Source of the DNA: Methanobacteriota archaeon
GTDB lineage: Archaea > Thermoplasmatota > Poseidoniia > Poseidoniales > Poseidoniaceae
Length of the DNA stretch: 6,560 bases
Reading direction: 5' to 3'
NCBI GenBank assembly: GCA_002706615.1
Contig: PALS01000047.1
Coordinates: 58,869-65,428, forward strand
Shown one piece after another: positions 4,501-6,560 of the stretch (its first letter is position 1; the number at the start of each line of letters is the position of its first letter). A model generated the notes under the pieces. The model searched no databases, was not told the DNA's origin, and worked only from the letters and a program-made list of their open reading frames with translations. The position numbers and the translations under genes are program-made.

Positions 4501-6560
4501 GACCTTAGCGCTAACAGAAACTTTGGCTACGCATCACAAAACTATCAAGTTGTAGTTGATTCACAAGACATTGCACATTTCATCTTAGATAGGAATCCTG
4601 CCAATAATTGGAGATTTATTGGAATCGATAAAGATAGTCAGTTAGCATACAATTCGTCTTCTTCGAATAGTGATAGAGATCCGGTAATACATGACTTTGG
4701 TTTAGATAATTATGAGGCTCTATTTGCTGTTGCTAAAACCAATAATGATAACCTCATTACTTACACAGGTTCTTCTACAGATACTTTAGAAAGTTACTCC
4801 TATCTTGGAACTTTACCCAATTCACAACGAATTTTAATTCGGTTCTGGGGTGGAATTGACCATGAGATTGCCTACACTAGTCCATCAGAGGGAACTTATT
4901 CCAGTTTCTCTGCAATTGGCGAATACTCTACCTATTCAAGTGGAGGACTGGTTTGGCAATTAAATGATAGTCAGGGTCAATTCGGTGGTTCGGCGCTACC
5001 TTGTAGTTTGTCATTTAACACAGCAACAGGAGTAATCTCAGGAACACCTGTTTTGGGTTGTGCTGATACTCAAAATATGACATATACCTTGACAGCAAGA
5101 ACATATTCAACATCGTCTTATTCTTGGACTAGGGAAATGTCGATACAAATCACATTTGGTATTTCACCTGCAACACCTGTAGTGACATATGATTCTTCAG
5201 ACAAAACTCAAAATCTTGTTCGTGGTTCAGCAATCACTCCGATTGCACCAACCGGGATTACAAATTCTGCGAATCTGCACCATTTCACCTCATATCCACC
5301 ATTGCCATCAGGATTGCAAATAAATGCAACAGGACATATCAGCGGAACTCCAAATGTCAATCAAAGTACTGCGAATTTTAAGATTCGCTCTTGCAATAGT
5401 TGGAATGTTTGTAGCAGTGGTGAATTATTCACAATTACAATCGATGAACCCGTGCCTGTAATCTCATATCCTGATAACGAATTTGAATTCTTCAAGGACG
5501 TACCTGTGACTCCAGTTGTACCAGTAAGTACAGGTGGAGTGCCTTCTTCTTGGGAGGTCTCTCCAGACCTACCTACTGGATTGAGTTTGCGGGGAGATGG
5601 AGCTATTGTCGGAATTGCATTCGTTGATTCTCCAACTACAAATTATACAATCTGGGCTAATAATTCAGGTGGTTCAGCCAGTGTGGTCTTAGAGATTACA
5701 ATAAATGGAACTGGTGTATTCATCAACTACCCTTACAATAATGCTCGATTGGCGGTATTCTCGCAAATGATGTCACTATACCCTTCAACCTCGGGTGCGG
5801 CTGTAGTCTCTTGGTCGATTGAGCCTACACTTCCTTCGGGACTATTCTTTGGGACTAATAATGGAACAATATATGGAACACCAAGCATTCTCTCAAATCA
5901 AACAGTGTATACCATAAATGCAACAGGAGTTGAAGATTATGGAATTGCTACAGTAACAATAACCGTATTACAAGATACAGATTTGGATGGTATACCTGAC
6001 ATTGATGATAGTGATATGGATAATGATGGTTGGAGTAATACTGATGAATCCAATTGTGGTACAAATGAAACCAATGGATCAGATTATCCGAGTGATTTAG
6101 ACCAAGATAGAATTTGTGATATCGAAGATCCCAGTGACGACCGTTCTATCATTTTGGTTTATTTGTCAAACAATCTCGAATTGGCAAACAATTCACAAAT
6201 GGACCCACTGATACCTATTACTGCTGGCGGAGATATCGACACTTGGGAAATTTATCCTGCGTTACCATTGGGACTAGATTTCAGTGGAAATATGCCTAGC
6301 CGCTCAACAACATTTACAGGAATTATTACTGGAACACCAACAGAAATTACTCAAACAACTACCTATACCATTTGGGCTAACAATACTAATTCTGGACAAA
6401 GCGGAACCTTCGAAGTTATCATTAGAGTACTAACTGACTTTGATGGCGATGGCATTCCAGATGTTTATGATGATGATGCTGATGATGATGGTTGGTCTAA
6501 TGAGATGGAGATACTATGTGCACATGACCCACTAGATGCTGATAGTGTGCCTATAAATTC
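1..6560 (+). CDS. Giant secreted/surface mosaic protein, partial at both ends
   Basis: Frame +1 reads through all 2186 complete codons without a stop, and every recognisable domain lies in this one frame, so the window is inside a single gene. Neither a start codon with a ribosome binding site nor a stop is present, so the protein exceeds 2186 residues. Domain order is RCC1 repeats, Asp-rich TSP3-like stretch, propeller-like block, He_PIG Ig-like domain, SBBP-like block, four He_PIG domains, Asp-rich module, He_PIG domain, Asp-rich module. It is rich in Ser, Thr, Asn and Asp and poor in Lys and Arg; Cys is concentrated in the RCC1 and Asp-rich parts in paired positions, which fits an oxidising extracellular setting. 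There is no long hydrophobic segment, so any signal peptide or membrane anchor lies outside. No enzymatic motif is seen. A calcium-stabilised surface scaffold or adhesin is inferred, not shown. The style resembles giant secreted proteins of Poseidoniales (Marine Group II archaea). Confidence 0.95.
289..324 (+). other. EF-hand/TSP3-like calcium loop inserted between RCC1 units 2 and 3
   Basis: Residues 97-108 read D-S-N-G-D-G-I-N-L-S-D-S, placing acidic or amide side chains at loop positions 1, 3, 5 and 11 with Gly at position 6, as in D-x-N-x-D-G calcium loops. It sits in the roughly 40-residue connector between the C-W-G of unit 2 and the H-T-C-A of unit 3. Calcium binding is inferred from the pattern only; position 12 is Ser rather than the Glu/Asp of a canonical EF-hand. 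Confidence 0.45.
1579..1926 (+). repeat. Asp-rich TSP3-like calcium-binding stretch (module A)
   Basis: Residues 527-642 contain repeated D-x-D-x-D-G and D-D-D-N-D-G motifs: D-Y-D-L-D-G at 529-534, D-D-D-N-D-G at 542-547, D-T-D-S-D-G at 564-569, D-D-D-N-D-N at 587-592, D-W-D-G-D-G at 614-619 and D-D-D-N-D-G at 626-631. These resemble thrombospondin type 3 repeats, whose Asp side chains wrap Ca2+ ions. Cysteines at 601, 621 and 641 are exactly 20 residues apart, with a further pair at 560 and 578. The second half, D-G-I-C-D then D-N-D-G-W-S-D then a Cys, is the form I associate with Poseidoniales surface proteins. It separates the RCC1 array from the next propeller-like block and probably acts as a Ca2+-rigidified linker. 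GAT/GAC runs in the DNA simply encode the Asp tracts. Confidence 0.88.
1927..2307 (+). other. Unassigned beta-rich lead-in region
   Basis: Residues 643-769 are rich in Ser, Tyr, Asn and Thr and contain no Cys. I recognise no family with certainty. The stretch around residues 677-694 (N-Y-E-F-Q-L-S-G-L-D-A-N-S-R-Y-T) faintly resembles the L-x-G-L-x-P-x-T-x-Y-T strand pair of fibronectin type III-like domains. Later residues (W-V-N-D-E-I-L-Y-Y at about 732-740) look like strands that may already belong to the following propeller. Reading frame and composition match the flanks, so this is coding sequence in the same protein. Confidence 0.5.
2308..3060 (+). other. Beta-propeller-like block with D-S-x-x-x-x-H-I blades
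   Basis: Residues 770-1020 hold about five degenerate repeats. Each starts with a strand ending in an acidic turn and a second hydrophobic strand: L-S-L-S-G-D-G-T-V-Y-M at 770-780, I-E-I-D-M-N-G-D-I-H-L-L at 816-827, L-R-V-D-S-S-S-Q-P-H-V-V at 869-880, L-K-L-D-S-S-D-N-V-H-I-A-W at 921-933, and L-T-I-E-L-D-D-G-E-D-P-W-I at 975-987. Most are followed by an aromatic strand and then W-N, as in Y-D-G-A-S-W-N-N at 899-906. This is the pattern of propellers in secreted proteins whose blades read A-L-D-S-x-G-N-x-H-I-x-Y. No Cys is present. Role unknown; a binding surface is the usual use of such folds. Blade count is uncertain because the first blades may start in the preceding region. Confidence 0.65.
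3061..3126 (+). other. Lone D-G-D-G-I-C-D calcium motif joining propeller to Ig-like domain
   Basis: Residues 1021-1042 contain P-G-D-H-D-G-D-G-I-C-D, the first half of the Asp-rich module found elsewhere in the protein, followed by an E-V-A-V-L-D-Y-G-D segment instead of the D-D-N-D-G-W-S half. It is a truncated module used as a linker. Its Cys at residue 1030 has no partner at the usual spacing of 20, because the second half is missing. Confidence 0.7.
3127..3357 (+). other. He_PIG-type Ig-like domain 1
   Basis: Residues 1043-1119 carry the signature of putative Ig (He_PIG) domains: S-I-S-P-A-L-P-S-G-L-H-L-D at 1068-1080, then S-T-T-G-E-I-S-G at 1081-1088, and a closing strand N-I-T-I-K at 1114-1118. 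The usual S-G-T-P is S-G-R-V here. Such domains are beta-sandwich spacers in extracellular proteins. This one is isolated from the C-terminal cluster by the SBBP-like block. Confidence 0.82.
3361..4857 (+). repeat. SBBP-like beta-propeller repeat block
   Basis: Residues 1121-1619 contain about seven degenerate units of roughly 60-79 residues. A unit opens with D-V-x-V-D-D-S-G-N-I-Y (clearest at 1207-1217), passes a F-G-x-x-S-V type strand, and closes with A-K-x-D-x-S-G-N-x-x-W. The closing elements are at 1188-1193 (S-G-D-Y-L-W), 1255-1260 (Y-G-N-L-Q-W), 1331-1336 (S-G-V-I-E-W), 1406-1411 (S-G-N-W-Q-W) and 1485-1489 (S-G-N-V-Q, without the Trp). Two weaker units begin near 1513 and 1572. This matches SBBP (beta-propeller) repeats of secreted bacterial and archaeal proteins. 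A C-x-C pair at 1495/1497 and single Cys at 1317 and 1347 are the only cysteines. Seven units would close one propeller; the count is approximate because the last two are poorly conserved. Confidence 0.72.
4858..5160 (+). other. He_PIG-type Ig-like domain 2
   Basis: Residues 1620-1720 carry G-L-V-W-Q-L-N-D at 1649-1656, A-L-P-C-S-L-S-F-N at 1665-1673, and T-G-V-I-S-G-T-P at 1676-1683, the He_PIG core, closing with M-S-I-Q-I-T-F near 1713-1719. The usual P-S-G-L is P-C-S-L, and a second Cys follows at 1687, so a disulfide within the domain (1668-1687) is plausible. The N-terminal border with the preceding SBBP-like block is uncertain. Confidence 0.75.
5161..5448 (+). other. He_PIG-type Ig-like domain 3
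   Basis: Residues 1721-1816 begin with P-V-V-T-Y, continue to Y-P-P-L-P-S-G-L-Q-I-N at 1765-1775 and T-G-H-I-S-G-T-P at 1777-1784, and end with L-F-T-I-T-I-D at 1809-1815. This is a textbook He_PIG layout. Cysteines at 1798 and 1804 flank a short N-S-W-N-V turn and may pair. It follows domain 2 without a linker. Confidence 0.85.
5449..5706 (+). other. He_PIG-type Ig-like domain 4
   Basis: Residues 1817-1902 begin with P-V-P-V-I-S-Y-P, run through S-W-E-V-S-P-D-L-P-T-G-L-S-L at 1850-1863, and end with Y-T-I-W-A-N-N-S-G-G at 1882-1891 and a V-V-L-E-I-T-I strand. The G-x-I-S-G-T-P element is degenerate (G-A-I-V-G-I-A at 1868-1874). The Y-T-I-W-A-N-N strand is repeated exactly in domain 6. No cysteines. 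Confidence 0.83.
5707..5973 (+). other. He_PIG-type Ig-like domain 5
   Basis: Residues 1903-1991 contain G-V-F-I-N-Y-P at 1904-1910, S-W-S-I-E-P-T-L-P-S-G-L-F-F at 1937-1950, N-G-T-I-Y-G-T-P at 1954-1961, Y-T-I-N-A-T-G at 1969-1975 and the closing strand A-T-V-T-I-T-V-L. Three N-x-S/T sequons (1954, 1966, 1973) fall inside it. It runs directly into the next Asp-rich module. Confidence 0.85.
5974..6141 (+). repeat. Asp-rich TSP3-like calcium-binding module B
   Basis: Residues 1992-2047 contain D-T-D-L-D-G-I-P-D at 1992-2000, D-M-D-N-D-G-W-S-N at 2005-2013, Cys 2019, then a D-L-D-Q-D-R-I-C-D half-module with Cys 2039. Cys 2019 and 2039 are 20 residues apart, as in module A. The core from D1996 to C2019 aligns without gaps to module A (D618-C641). 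The second half-module has R in place of G (D-x-D-R), a degenerate calcium loop. It links He_PIG domains 5 and 6. Confidence 0.85.
6142..6435 (+). other. He_PIG-type Ig-like domain 6
   Basis: Residues 2048-2145 contain I-I-L-V-Y near the start, T-W-E-I-Y-P-A-L-P-L-G-L-D-F at 2081-2094, G-I-I-T-G-T-P at 2107-2113, and Y-T-I-W-A-N-N at 2122-2128, ending in F-E-V-I-I-R-V-L. The loop between P-L-G-L-D-F and G-T-P is longer than in the other copies (about 12 residues, S-G-N-M-P-S-R-S-T-T-F-T). It is flanked on both sides by Asp-rich modules. Confidence 0.84.
6436..6560 (+). repeat. Asp-rich TSP3-like calcium-binding module C, cut by window end
   Basis: Residues 2146-2186 read D-F-D-G-D-G-I-P-D at 2146-2154, D-D-D-G-W-S-N at 2161-2167, Cys 2173, and then H-D-P-L-D-A-D-S-V-P at 2175-2184, the spacer that in this style of protein normally leads to another D-x-D-G-D-G-I-C-D. 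The core D2150-C2173 aligns without gaps with modules A and B. The window ends before the next half-module. Contains GAT-triplet runs encoding Asp. Confidence 0.86.

Noticed and set aside
4373..4555. 60-codon open frame on the plus strand, frame 2
   Set aside because: Overlaps SBBP-like unit 5 out of frame and has no independent support.
1..6560. CRISPR array, insertion sequence, tRNA/rRNA or other non-coding element
   Set aside because: No evenly spaced identical DNA repeats, terminal inverted repeats, transposase motifs or RNA-like folds were noticed; the repeats visible are protein-level and diverged in DNA.
1..6560. Frameshift or pseudogene
   Set aside because: All domain signatures from first to last base are in frame +1 with no stop and no shift, so the gene appears intact within the window.

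Overview
The window is the interior of one very large protein-coding gene. Frame +1 is open from base 1 to base 6560 (2186 codons plus two bases) with no stop codon, and neither the start nor the end of the gene lies inside. No intergenic DNA, RNA gene, promoter, terminator or mobile element is visible. Residue numbers below count from the first codon of the window (base 1).

The product is a repetitive, acidic, Ser/Thr/Asn/Asp-rich mosaic with the look of an exported or cell-surface protein. In order it holds: nine cysteine-paired RCC1-type repeats (residues 1-526); an Asp-rich, TSP3-like calcium-binding stretch (527-642); an unassigned beta-rich lead-in (643-769); a beta-propeller-like block with D-S-x-N-x-H-I type blades (770-1020); a lone D-x-D-G-D-G-I-C-D motif (1021-1042); a He_PIG-type Ig-like domain (1043-1119); an SBBP-like repeat block ending its blades in S-G-N-x-x-W (1121-1619); four more He_PIG-type domains in tandem (1620-1991); an Asp-rich module (1992-2047); a sixth He_PIG-type domain (2048-2145); and a third Asp-rich module that runs off the window (2146 onward).

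The organism is most likely a marine planktonic archaeon of the Poseidoniales (Marine Group II) or a close relative. This rests on remembered hallmarks of that group's giant secreted proteins: the D-G-D-G-I-C-D...D-D-D-N-D-G-W-S-D module, the N/D-P-x-x-x-x-S-x-P spacer, and Ig-like domains carrying P-A-L-P-S-G-L and Y-T-I-W-A-N-N. Base composition is AT-leaning, about 40% GC by rough count of a few lines. Myxobacteria, Bdellovibrio-like bacteria and Bacteroidota also carry RCC1 or He_PIG mosaics, so the assignment is probable, not proven.

No catalytic motif is recognisable. The best inference is an extracellular scaffold or adhesin-like protein in which Ca2+-binding linkers separate rigid propellers and Ig-like rods. 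The most notable points are the strictly cysteine-paired RCC1 repeats, three different propeller-type repeat families in one chain, and a 24-residue Asp-rich module recurring with exact spacing more than 4 kb apart.
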